Under the pieces are notes generated by a model. That model was not told the origin of the DNA. It was given only the letters and a program-made list of their open reading frames with translations, and ran no database searches. A DNA stretch of 45,747 bases from Pseudomonadota bacterium (GTDB taxonomy: Bacteria; Pseudomonadota; Gammaproteobacteria; Burkholderiales; Burkholderiaceae_B). The stretch lies in NCBI GenBank assembly GCA_023387815.1, contig JAEWHK010000053.1:1-45747 (forward strand), in the 5' to 3' direction. Position 1 is the stretch's first letter. Every line of letters starts with the position of its first letter. Below, piece by piece: positions 39,408 through 45,747 of the stretch. Both the position numbers and the translations under genes were made by a program.

Positions 39408-40592
39408 CTAGAGGTGCTTCAGCACCGATAAAGCCTGTTCCAGAGTTTCCTGTTTCTTCGCAAAGCAAAATCGAACCAAATTGTGGTTGGATGAATCTGC
39501 TTCAGGATTCCGGTAGAAAGCAGAAACTGGAATTAACGTGACTTTCTTCTCCTGAGTCAGCCATTTGGCAAATTCGAGTTCCTTTTGACTGGATACGTCT
39601 GAATAATTGGCTAGCAGAAAGAATGTCCCTTGACTACGAATTGGCTTGAACCGGGTTTCCTTGAGTCCTTCGTAAAGGAAATCATGCTTTTCCTGATAAA
39701 AACTGGGCAGCGACAAATAGGTGCTGGCATCTTCCATGTATTTCCCAAGCGCTACTTGCATGGGAGAACTGACGGTGAAAACCATAAACTGGTGGACTTT
39801 TCTCAATTCCGTGGTCAATGCTGCAGGTGCACAGCAGTAACCAATTTTCCAGCCTGTCGTGTGATATGTTTTGCCAAAAGAAGAAATGAGGAAGGTTCTA
39901 GCAGCCAGCGCCGGCCGAGTACACAGGCTCAGAAAGGGTTTGTCATCAAAAACGATATGTTCGTAAACTTCGTCTGCCAGCAATAGAACGTTCGTGTTCT
40001 CCACAACGGCTTCCAGGGCATCCAGATCCTGTGCAGTCAGGGTAATGCCCGTCGGATTGTGTGGAAAATTCAGCATCATCAAACGGGTTTTGTCTGTAAT
40101 GGCCTCCCCTACTCTGTCCCAGTCAACGGAATAGGTGTTTCTCCCCTCTTCCGGTGCCAGCAAAGGAACAAATACAGGAATACCTCCAGCCAGTTTGATG
40201 GCAGGAACGTACGAGTCGTAGCAGGGTTCCAATACGATGACTTCATCCCCTGGGTTAACTGCGGCCAGAATGGTCGCCATCAGCGCTTCGGTTGCGCCAC
40301 TGGTTACTGTGACTTCGGTGTTCTCGTCATAGGCGTACCCGTAGAGGGTTTTTACTTTCCTGGCAATGTTGCTACGCAGTAACGCGTCGCCCGGCATATA
40401 GGGATACTGGTTGTGCCCGGTTCTCATGGCTTCGGATACCAAACTAACGAGTTTTGGGTCTGGGTCGAAGTCAGGAAACCCTTGTCCCAGGTTTATGGCC
40501 TGAAAATCAGTGGCCATTTTGCTCATTACTGTGAAAATTGTGGTGCCAACGGCGGGAAGCTTGGAGGAAATGGGGGTAATCACTTTTTTCAA
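39408..40592 (-). CDS. PLP-dependent aminotransferase, methionine-aminotransferase (YbdL) type
   Basis: This 394-residue class I/II fold-type I aminotransferase has its PLP lysine at K241 in ISSFGKTYHTTGWKIGYCCAP, a form close to E. coli YbdL, which prefers methionine and aromatic amino acids. Other conserved parts are INLGQGFPDFDPD, YPYMPGDALLR, NFPHNPTG and ADEVYEHIVFDD. It could serve methionine salvage or amino-acid turnover. The start is set by the family N-terminus. The gene is divergent from mnmG across the parS/DnaA-box region. Confidence 0.92.
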   Translation of the reverse strand: MKKVITPISSKLPAVGTTIFTVMSKMATDFQAINLGQGFPDFDPDPKLVSLVSEAMRTGHNQYPYMPGDALLRSNIARKVKTLYGYAYDENTEVTVTSGATEALMATILAAVNPGDEVIVLEPCYDSYVPAIKLAGGIPVFVPLLAPEEGRNTYSVDWDRVGEAITDKTRLMMLNFPHNPTGITLTAQDLDALEAVVENTNVLLLADEVYEHIVFDDKPFLSLCTRPALAARTFLISSFGKTYHTTGWKIGYCCAPAALTTELRKVHQFMVFTVSSPMQVALGKYMEDASTYLSLPSFYQEKHDFLYEGLKETRFKPIRSQGTFFLLANYSDVSSQKELEFAKWLTQEKKVTLIPVSAFYRNPEADSSNHNLVRFCFAKKQETLEQALSVLKHL

Positions 40593-40676
40593 CTCTTACT
40601 GTATTAATTCTATCAACAGGGCTATAATCCTTATTATGCCTGAATGTTGATCGACTTTTGCACAAATAATACCTAT

Positions 40677-40720
40677 ATATCCACAGCCTATACATAGGTT
40701 TATCAACATACTTATCCACA
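40677..40720 (+). promoter_or_regulatory. DnaA-box cluster, candidate origin element
   Basis: Three boxes in the same orientation lie in 44 bp: ATATCCACA (40677-40685, one mismatch), TTATCAACA (40700-40708, one mismatch) and TTATCCACA (40712-40720, perfect). The flanking sequence is AT-rich. They sit in the 341-bp gap between the aminotransferase gene and mnmG (40593-40933), which otherwise holds the three parS sites and no gene. The neighbourhood (mnmG-rsmG-parAB) is typical of the origin. Confidence 0.6.
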
Positions 40721-40721
40721 T

Positions 40722-40737
40722 TGTTCCACGTGGAACA
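40722..40737. other. parS centromere site 1
   Basis: TGTTCCACGTGGAACA is a perfect 16-bp palindrome of the ParB-binding consensus seen in Burkholderia-type bacteria. It begins two bases after a perfect DnaA box. Confidence 0.92.
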
Positions 40738-40802
40738 ATAGAAATTGATGTAATTTCTTCGCTATCCTGATTACAATTGCAAATAAGCAGACCTGACTGC
40801 AA

Positions 40803-40818
40803 TGTTCCACGTGGAACA
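40803..40818. other. parS centromere site 2
   Basis: This second identical copy of TGTTCCACGTGGAACA starts 81 bp after the start of the first. Confidence 0.92.
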
Positions 40819-40888
40819 ATTGGAATTCTTTTCTCAATTCCATCTGCGTTTCTGATCAAGATAGCATCCCTGGCTATAAACGCGCTAA

Positions 40889-40904
40889 TGTTCCACGTGG
40901 AACA
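40889..40904. other. parS centromere site 3
   Basis: This third identical copy of TGTTCCACGTGGAACA lies 29 bp before the mnmG start, so ParB binding could also affect mnmG-rsmG-parAB transcription. Confidence 0.92.
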
Positions 40905-40933
40905 TTCCGCTTATTCACTAATTGAAAAGTAAG

Positions 40934-42874
40934 ATGAACTACCCAGACGAATTCGACGTCATCGTTGTTGGTGGTGGACATGCCGGCACAGAAGCCGCAC
41001 TCGCTGCCGCACGCTCAGGCGCCAAAACCCTGTTGTTGACCCATAATATTGAGACCTTGGGCCAGATGTCATGTAATCCCTCAATCGGTGGGATTGGAAA
41101 AGGGCATTTGGTCAAGGAAATTGACGCGCTCGGCGGGGCAATGGCGATTGCTGCTGACGAAGGCGGTATTCAATTTCGTATCCTTAATAGTTCCAAAGGG
41201 CCTGCGGTGCGTGCAACGCGCGTTCAGGCCGATCGGCTTCTGTATAAGCAGGCTATCCGATCAAGACTGGAGAATCAGGAAAATTTATGGCTTTTCCAGC
41301 AGGCAGTAGATGACCTGGTTCTTGAAGGTGATCGGGTTGTCGGCGCGAAAACGCAGATTGGCGTGATTTTCCGTTCGAAAACAGTCGTTTTGACTGCGGG
41401 AACGTTTTTAAATGGCCTGATCCATGTGGGACTTAATAATTACTCGGCAGGAAGAGCAGGGGATCCGCCGGCAATTAGTCTTGGGCAGCGCCTGAAAGAG
41501 ATGAATTTGCCTCAGGGACGACTCAAAACAGGTACGCCACCGCGTATTGATGCTCGCAGTATTGATTTCAGCAAGCTTGAGGAACAGCCTGGCGATACCG
41601 ATCCGGTACCCGTGTTTTCCTATATGGGGACTGCCGAGATGCACCCACGGCAGGTTTCCTGCTGGATTACCCACACAAACAATCGAACACACGATATTAT
41701 TCGCAACGGTCTGGACCGTTCGCCACTTTATACGGGTGTGATTGATGGGGTAGGGCCACGGTACTGTCCATCGATTGAAGACAAAATCAATCGTTTTGCT
41801 GATAAAGATTCACATCAGATTTTCCTTGAACCCGAAGGATTGTTGACTCACGAAATTTATCCCAACGGTATTTCTACGAGTCTCCCGTTTGATGTGCAGC
41901 TGAATCTGATTCACACCTTGCCGGGTCTGGAGAATGCGCACGTGCTACGGCCTGGGTACGCAATCGAATATGACTATTTTGATCCACGTGGACTCAAACG
42001 TAGTCTGGAAACGAAAGTAATTTCCGGGCTGTTTTTTGCTGGGCAGATCAATGGCACGACGGGTTACGAAGAGGCGGCGGCGCAGGGATTGCTGGCTGGC
42101 CTCAATGCATCACGTCAGGCGCGCGACCTGGATCCCTGGACACCAAAACGCGACGAAGCGTATCTGGGTGTGCTCGTAGATGATCTGGTAACGCGAGGTG
42201 TGACGGAACCGTACCGTATGTTCACTTCCCGCGCGGAGTACAGACTGAGTCTTCGCGAAGACAATGCAGATTTTCGCTTGACAGAAATAGGGCGGCAGTT
42301 AGGTCTGGTTGATGATCGCCGCTGGGAACATTTCAGTCGCAAACGGGATGCCGTGCAGCAGGAAATTTCCCGCCTCACAGGTACTCGAGTGTCTACGCGT
42401 ACGTTCAATGCAGAGACGTCAGAAAAGCTGTTGGGTAATGTGCTGGAACGAGACTATTCATTGGCGGATCTGTTGAAGCGGCCGTCGGTAACCTATGAGG
42501 CCTTGATGGCTGCTGCCACGGAGGACGGTTCTGCCTTGTCCCCGGAAGAGCCACTTAATGACGCTGTACGTGAGCAGGTTGAAATCCAGGTTAAATACGC
42601 AGGCTATATTGCTCGTCAACAGGAAGAAGTGCGTCGCCAGAGTCATCTGGAAGAGCAAAAGATTCCTGCGGATCTGGATTATGACGCTGTAGGCAGTCTG
42701 TCTTTCGAAGTCCGGCAGAAGCTGAAGGACGCCAGACCAGAAACCATCGGTCAGGCACGGAGAATTTCTGGTGTCACGCCCGCTGCGATTTCGATTTTGC
42801 TGATTCATTTGAAACGTCTGCAATTATCGTCAAGAACTTTGCGCAAACCCGAACATTCTGTCTCTGAAGGATGA
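40934..42874 (+). CDS. mnmG: tRNA uridine-5-carboxymethylaminomethyl modification enzyme MnmG (GidA)
   Basis: MnmG is the FAD-dependent partner of MnmE in U34 tRNA modification. It has 646 residues from the ATG at 40934; an in-frame TTG at 40922 would add four. The N-terminus is MNYPDEFDVIVVGGGHAGTE with the dinucleotide-binding glycines at 13-15. C47 in MSCNPSIGGIGKGHL and the Cys in YCPSIEDKI are the conserved catalytic cysteines. The C-terminal helical domain (about 555-646) ends normally. It is the first gene of an mnmG-rsmG-parA-parB run with gaps of 9 nt or less. Confidence 0.98.
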   Translation: MNYPDEFDVIVVGGGHAGTEAALAAARSGAKTLLLTHNIETLGQMSCNPSIGGIGKGHLVKEIDALGGAMAIAADEGGIQFRILNSSKGPAVRATRVQADRLLYKQAIRSRLENQENLWLFQQAVDDLVLEGDRVVGAKTQIGVIFRSKTVVLTAGTFLNGLIHVGLNNYSAGRAGDPPAISLGQRLKEMNLPQGRLKTGTPPRIDARSIDFSKLEEQPGDTDPVPVFSYMGTAEMHPRQVSCWITHTNNRTHDIIRNGLDRSPLYTGVIDGVGPRYCPSIEDKINRFADKDSHQIFLEPEGLLTHEIYPNGISTSLPFDVQLNLIHTLPGLENAHVLRPGYAIEYDYFDPRGLKRSLETKVISGLFFAGQINGTTGYEEAAAQGLLAGLNASRQARDLDPWTPKRDEAYLGVLVDDLVTRGVTEPYRMFTSRAEYRLSLREDNADFRLTEIGRQLGLVDDRRWEHFSRKRDAVQQEISRLTGTRVSTRTFNAETSEKLLGNVLERDYSLADLLKRPSVTYEALMAAATEDGSALSPEEPLNDAVREQVEIQVKYAGYIARQQEEVRRQSHLEEQKIPADLDYDAVGSLSFEVRQKLKDARPETIGQARRISGVTPAAISILLIHLKRLQLSSRTLRKPEHSVSEG

Positions 42875-42883
42875 GTCTGGCCC

Positions 42884-43564
42884 ATGAGCGAACGTGACAG
42901 GGAAGCGCTCTCGCAGCGTATTATCAGGGCAGGGCAGGCGCTGGACCTGCCAATCAGTGAGCAACAGATACAGCAACTGATGGCCTATCAGGATCAGTTA
43001 TTGCGCTGGAATAAGGTGTATAACCTGACGGCATTGCGCGATACCGATAAAGTGCTGGTTCAGCATATTTTTGACAGTCTGGCGGTGATACGGCCGCTGG
43101 ATGACATATTTGCGCCGGGTCGTGTCATTTCCGTCCTGGATGTAGGCTCCGGTGGTGGTCTGCCAGGGGCAGTCTTGGCTATAATGAGACCGGACTGGCA
43201 GGTGTGCTGCATTGATGCCGTAGAAAAGAAAACGGCATTCATCAGACAGGCAGCCGGAGTGTTGAAACTCTCCAACCTGACGTCACAGCATATCCGTATT
43301 GAACGCAAGGCGCCAGCCAATGCAGATTTGGTGATTTCGCGCGCTTTTGCTTCGCTGGCTGATTTCAGCGACTGGTCCGGCATGCACGTGGCACCGCAGG
43401 GGCATCTGGTAGCAATGAAAGGGCGGCTGGCCACCGAAGAGGTTGCTCAGCTGGAGGAAAAGGGCGCATGGAAAGTTGCGCAGGTTCAGAAACTGAATGT
43501 ACCGGAACTGGACGCAGAGCGTTGTCTTGTATGGTTGCAGCAAGTAGGAAAATATGACAAATGA
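42884..43564 (+). CDS. rsmG: 16S rRNA (guanine-527-N7)-methyltransferase RsmG (GidB)
   Basis: This 226-residue SAM-dependent methyltransferase modifies G527 of 16S rRNA; its loss in other bacteria gives low-level streptomycin resistance. Visible motifs are RWNKVYNLTALRD, HIFDSLAV and the SAM-binding VLDVGSGGGLPG (84-95). It starts 9 nt after mnmG and overlaps parA by 11 nt, so translation is probably coupled. Confidence 0.97.
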   Translation: MSERDREALSQRIIRAGQALDLPISEQQIQQLMAYQDQLLRWNKVYNLTALRDTDKVLVQHIFDSLAVIRPLDDIFAPGRVISVLDVGSGGGLPGAVLAIMRPDWQVCCIDAVEKKTAFIRQAAGVLKLSNLTSQHIRIERKAPANADLVISRAFASLADFSDWSGMHVAPQGHLVAMKGRLATEEVAQLEEKGAWKVAQVQKLNVPELDAERCLVWLQQVGKYDK

Positions 43565-44351
43565 AATAAAATTACCCCGCGTTTTTTGTATAGCCAACCA
43601 GAAAGGCGGGGTGGGCAAAACGACAACCGCAATCAACCTGGCTGCCAGTCTGGCGTTAAACAAGAAACGGGTATTGCTTGTTGATCTTGACCCGCAAGGC
43701 AATGCGACGATGGGCAGTGGTATTGATAAAAATAGTTTAAGCTTAAACATTTATCAGGTACTCATTGGTGAATCCAGCATTCGTGATGTACGCGTTCAAT
43801 CTGAGACCGGCGGATATGATGTACTGCCTGGCAATCGCGAGCTGTCCGGCGCCGATTTTGATCTGTACGAACTGGAAGATCGTGAGCATCAGCTGAAGAA
43901 TGCCATCGCAGAGGTGGCTGCCGATTATGATTTCGTGCTGATCGATTGTCCGCCAACCCTGTCGCTGCTTACGCTCAATGGTCTGGCGTGTTCTGACGGC
44001 GTCATCATTCCCATGCAGTGCGAATACTTTGCACTTGAAGGACTGTCCGATCTGGTCAACACCATCAAACGCGTACACAAGAATATCAATCCGAAGCTGA
44101 AGATGATCTGGCTGTTGCGGGTGATGTTCGATTCACGCGTGACGCTGCAACAGCAGGTGTCAGAGCAGCTTCTGGAGCACTTCGGTGATAATGTGTTTAA
44201 AACGGTGGTGCCGCGCAATGTGCGGCTGGCCGAAGCGCCCAGTCACGGTATTCCTGGGGTACTGTACGACAAGTCATCCAGGGGTGCGAAAGCGTACCGC
44301 GAGTTCGGCGCAGAAGTGATCAAGCGCGTCAAGGCAATGGATAAGGAATAA
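43554..44351 (+). CDS. parA: chromosome-partitioning ATPase ParA (Soj)
   Basis: This 265-residue Walker-type ATPase moves ParB-parS complexes along the nucleoid. The deviant Walker A is KGGVGKTTT (17-25), with switch regions VDLDPQGNAT and DYDFVLIDCPPTLSLL. Its length and the absence of an N-terminal DNA-binding extension mark it as chromosomal (Soj-like), not plasmid, ParA. It overlaps rsmG and lies just before parB; the parS sites are 2.6-2.8 kb upstream. Confidence 0.97.
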   Translation: MTNEIKLPRVFCIANQKGGVGKTTTAINLAASLALNKKRVLLVDLDPQGNATMGSGIDKNSLSLNIYQVLIGESSIRDVRVQSETGGYDVLPGNRELSGADFDLYELEDREHQLKNAIAEVAADYDFVLIDCPPTLSLLTLNGLACSDGVIIPMQCEYFALEGLSDLVNTIKRVHKNINPKLKMIWLLRVMFDSRVTLQQQVSEQLLEHFGDNVFKTVVPRNVRLAEAPSHGIPGVLYDKSSRGAKAYREFGAEVIKRVKAMDKE

Positions 44352-44360
44352 GAGGAAATC

Positions 44361-45389
44361 ATGGCAACAGCGTCATCGAAAACGGCGGGTAAGGCCGCTG
44401 CAAAGAGCACAACAAAACCGGCAGCCAGCGCAGCCGCAAAAACACCGGCAAAGGCAGCTGCAAAGGTCGCAACCGCGCCGGCAAAGAAAGCCAAAGGTCT
44501 GGGCCGCGGATTGTCAGCGTTGCTGGGCAATGATATCAATGTGATTGAGGATCTGTCGCGTGATGAGAAAAAGACCCCGGAGCAGCCCTCCAGCGTTCCT
44601 CTGAGCCAGATTCGTGCCGGCAAGTACCAGCCTCGAACCCAGATGGATGAAGCGGCGCTGAATGAACTGGCCGACTCTGTGCGCAGCCAGGGCATTATGC
44701 AGCCCATTCTGATTCGTCCCATCGCGGGCGATCAGCCGGAGAAGTACGAAATTATTGCTGGTGAGCGACGTTTTCGTGCCGCAAGGCTGGCGGGCCTGGA
44801 AGAGGTGCCCGTTCTGGTGCGCGAAGTGGCCGATGAAAATGCAGCGGTCATGGCGCTCATTGAGAATATCCAGCGTGAGGACCTGAATCCGCTGGAAGAG
44901 GCGCACGGTGTCAAACGCCTGATCGAGGAATTCCAGTTCACGCACGAGCAGGCAGCTCAGGCCATTGGCCGCTCCCGCTCTCTGACCAGTAACCTGCTGC
45001 GTCTGCTGAACCTGGCGCAGCCCGTACAGACTTTCCTGTTGGAAGGCAAGCTGGACATGGGACACGCTCGAGCCCTGCTGGCTGTTGATCCTGCGACACA
45101 GATTATTCTGGCCAATCAGGTCGTAGCACGCCAGCTATCGGTCCGTGAAACTGAAAAACTGGTCAATCAGGCCGGAAAAGCAGGGCAGGGCAAGGGTCTG
45201 CCCAAGCCCAAAGCGGTCAATCGCGATGTGGAGCGCCTGGAAGAGGCCCTGTCGGATCATCTGGGCACACGGGTGAGTCTGAAGATGGGCAGCAAGGACA
45301 AAGGCCAGCTGCTGATCGATTTTCACGGCTGGGAGCATCTGAACTCGCTTCTTGAGAAACAGGGCCTGGGCAACATTCTGGAAAGCTGA
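44361..45389 (+). CDS. parB: chromosome-partitioning protein ParB (Spo0J) with H1-like N-terminal tail
   Basis: This 342-residue parS-binding CTPase/clamp has the ParA-interaction segment GLGRGLSALLG (46-56), the CTP-binding boxes GERRFRAA (134-141) and ENIQREDLNPLEEA (168-181), a helix-turn-helix near 195-215, and a C-terminal dimerisation domain. Before GLGRGL, where chromosomal ParBs usually have only a few residues, there are about 45 residues built almost only of Ala, Lys, Thr, Ser and Pro (AAAKSTTKPAASAAAKTPAK). This is reminiscent of histone-H1-like bacterial proteins and may add nonspecific DNA binding. The nearby start (AGAGGAAATC before the ATG) supports the long form. Confidence 0.96.
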   Translation: MATASSKTAGKAAAKSTTKPAASAAAKTPAKAAAKVATAPAKKAKGLGRGLSALLGNDINVIEDLSRDEKKTPEQPSSVPLSQIRAGKYQPRTQMDEAALNELADSVRSQGIMQPILIRPIAGDQPEKYEIIAGERRFRAARLAGLEEVPVLVREVADENAAVMALIENIQREDLNPLEEAHGVKRLIEEFQFTHEQAAQAIGRSRSLTSNLLRLLNLAQPVQTFLLEGKLDMGHARALLAVDPATQIILANQVVARQLSVRETEKLVNQAGKAGQGKGLPKPKAVNRDVERLEEALSDHLGTRVSLKMGSKDKGQLLIDFHGWEHLNSLLEKQGLGNILES

Positions 45390-45442
45390 ACATTGCACGA
45401 GGAAACGTTTTCCAGAGGGAACCGGTATTTCAGTGGAAACCG

Positions 45443-45451
45443 TTATCCACA
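45443..45451 (+). promoter_or_regulatory. perfect DnaA-box sequence downstream of parB
   Basis: TTATCCACA at 45443-45451, in the non-coding gap after parB, matches the DnaA consensus exactly. A single box may be incidental but fits an origin-proximal position. Confidence 0.35.
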
Positions 45452-45486
45452 AGAACTGGTTCCCAGCAAGGAGCGATGCGACAAAA

Positions 45487-45507
45487 TCCCCGGAGCATTC
45501 CCGGGGA
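45487..45507 (+). terminator. possible terminator hairpin after parB
   Basis: TCCCCGG and CCGGGGA form a perfect 7-bp GC-rich stem with a 7-nt loop about 100 nt after the parB stop. No T-run follows, so termination here may need Rho. Confidence 0.4.
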
Positions 45508-45606
45508 ACAATCTCCCAAAATGAAACCAAAGTGCGGCGTTTTCCCGACAGTTTTGAACAAACATCGGTAAATCAGGCCGCAAGCTGTTCCTGTCACAAA
45601 TAGTGC

Positions 45607-45635
45607 TTGACAGTATTTCCTAAATCCTACATAAT
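45607..45635 (+). promoter_or_regulatory. promoter of tRNA-Tyr
   Basis: TTGACA (45607-45612) and CATAAT (45630-45635) are 17 bp apart and end 13 bp before the tRNA, the expected layout of a strong sigma-70 stable-RNA promoter. Confidence 0.8.
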
Positions 45636-45648
45636 CCGTAGTTCTCTT

Positions 45649-45734
45649 GGTGGAGTGCCCGAGTGGCTAAAGGGGGCAGACTGTAAATCTGTTGGCTTAC
45701 GCCTACGTTGGTTCGAATCCAACCTCCACCACCA
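45649..45734 (+). tRNA. tRNA-Tyr (anticodon GTA)
   Basis: This is an 86-nt class II tRNA with encoded CCA. The acceptor stem GGTGGAG/CTCCACC pairs fully with discriminator A. The anticodon loop in GACTGTAAATC gives GTA (Tyr). A long variable arm follows, as in bacterial tRNA-Tyr, and the T loop is GTTCGAATC. In related bacteria tRNA-Tyr commonly heads a tRNA-tuf-secE cluster, which may continue to the right of the window. Confidence 0.97.
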
Positions 45735-45747
45735 GCCGAATTTGTTC

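Noticed and set aside
45352..45603. 83-codon frame after parB
   Set aside because: It starts inside parB, covers a DnaA box and a hairpin, and has no family features; it is treated as intergenic.
1..45747. CRISPR array or intact prophage
   Set aside because: No regularly spaced repeat array, cas gene, integrase or phage structural gene is seen. The repeats present are pairs or short tandems.

Overview
The window looks like chromosomal DNA of a betaproteobacterium of the family Alcaligenaceae (Bordetella/Advenella relatives). Three things point there: the yidC, mnmE and mnmG-rsmG-parA-parB housekeeping genes; parS sites of the GTTCCACGTGGAAC type; and several Bug-family (TctC-type) periplasmic binding proteins paired with LysR regulators, a hallmark of Bordetella-like genomes. 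The genus is an inference and cannot be fixed from the sequence alone.

Layout. (1) 51-1730: yidC, followed by a clear terminator. (2) 2.06-16.3 kb: a catabolic region with two paralogous LysR regulators, two Bug proteins, a D-2-hydroxyacid dehydrogenase, a class II aldolase-like protein, an acyl-CoA dehydrogenase, an NDP-forming acyl-CoA synthetase, an MmgE/PrpD protein, an HMG-CoA-lyase-like enzyme and a family III CoA-transferase. Together they suggest uptake, CoA activation, oxidation and C-C cleavage of an unidentified branched or hydroxylated carboxylic acid. An orphan VbhA-like Fic antitoxin sits inside this region. (3) 16.35-22.5 kb: a TetR regulator divergent from a four-gene efflux operon like E. 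coli ybhGFSR. (4) 22.6-29.65 kb: an AhpD-like protein, a MocR regulator, a GNAT acetyltransferase, an azoreductase and a large DNA2/NAM7-type helicase. (5) 29.7-35.5 kb: mnmE on the minus strand, an isolated promoter-terminator pair, a VOC protein divergent from a LysR gene, and an AbrB-type transporter coupled to a DHA2-type MFS exporter. (6) 35.5-39.4 kb: a gene-poor accessory stretch with an unknown exported protein and an overlapping 40-residue ORF, a decayed IS3-family transposase, a HigBA/RelE-type toxin-antitoxin module between two 52-bp direct repeats, a HIT protein and about 1 kb with no convincing gene. (7) 39.4-45.75 kb: a methionine-type aminotransferase, an intergenic region with three perfect parS sites and a DnaA-box cluster (an origin/centromere candidate), mnmG-rsmG-parA-parB, and tRNA-Tyr with its promoter.

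The yidC and mnmE genes, adjacent and co-directional in many relatives, are here 28 kb apart and in opposite orientation. Material was therefore inserted and/or inverted next to the presumptive origin. The most noteworthy non-standard signals are the toxin-antitoxin module (consensus promoter, duplicated operator, apparently leaderless toxin mRNA, flanking transposase-derived repeats), the orphan VbhA-like antitoxin, the isolated small promoter-terminator unit at 31.23-31.31 kb, the histone-H1-like tail of ParB, and the unknown exported protein with its overlapping mini-ORF.
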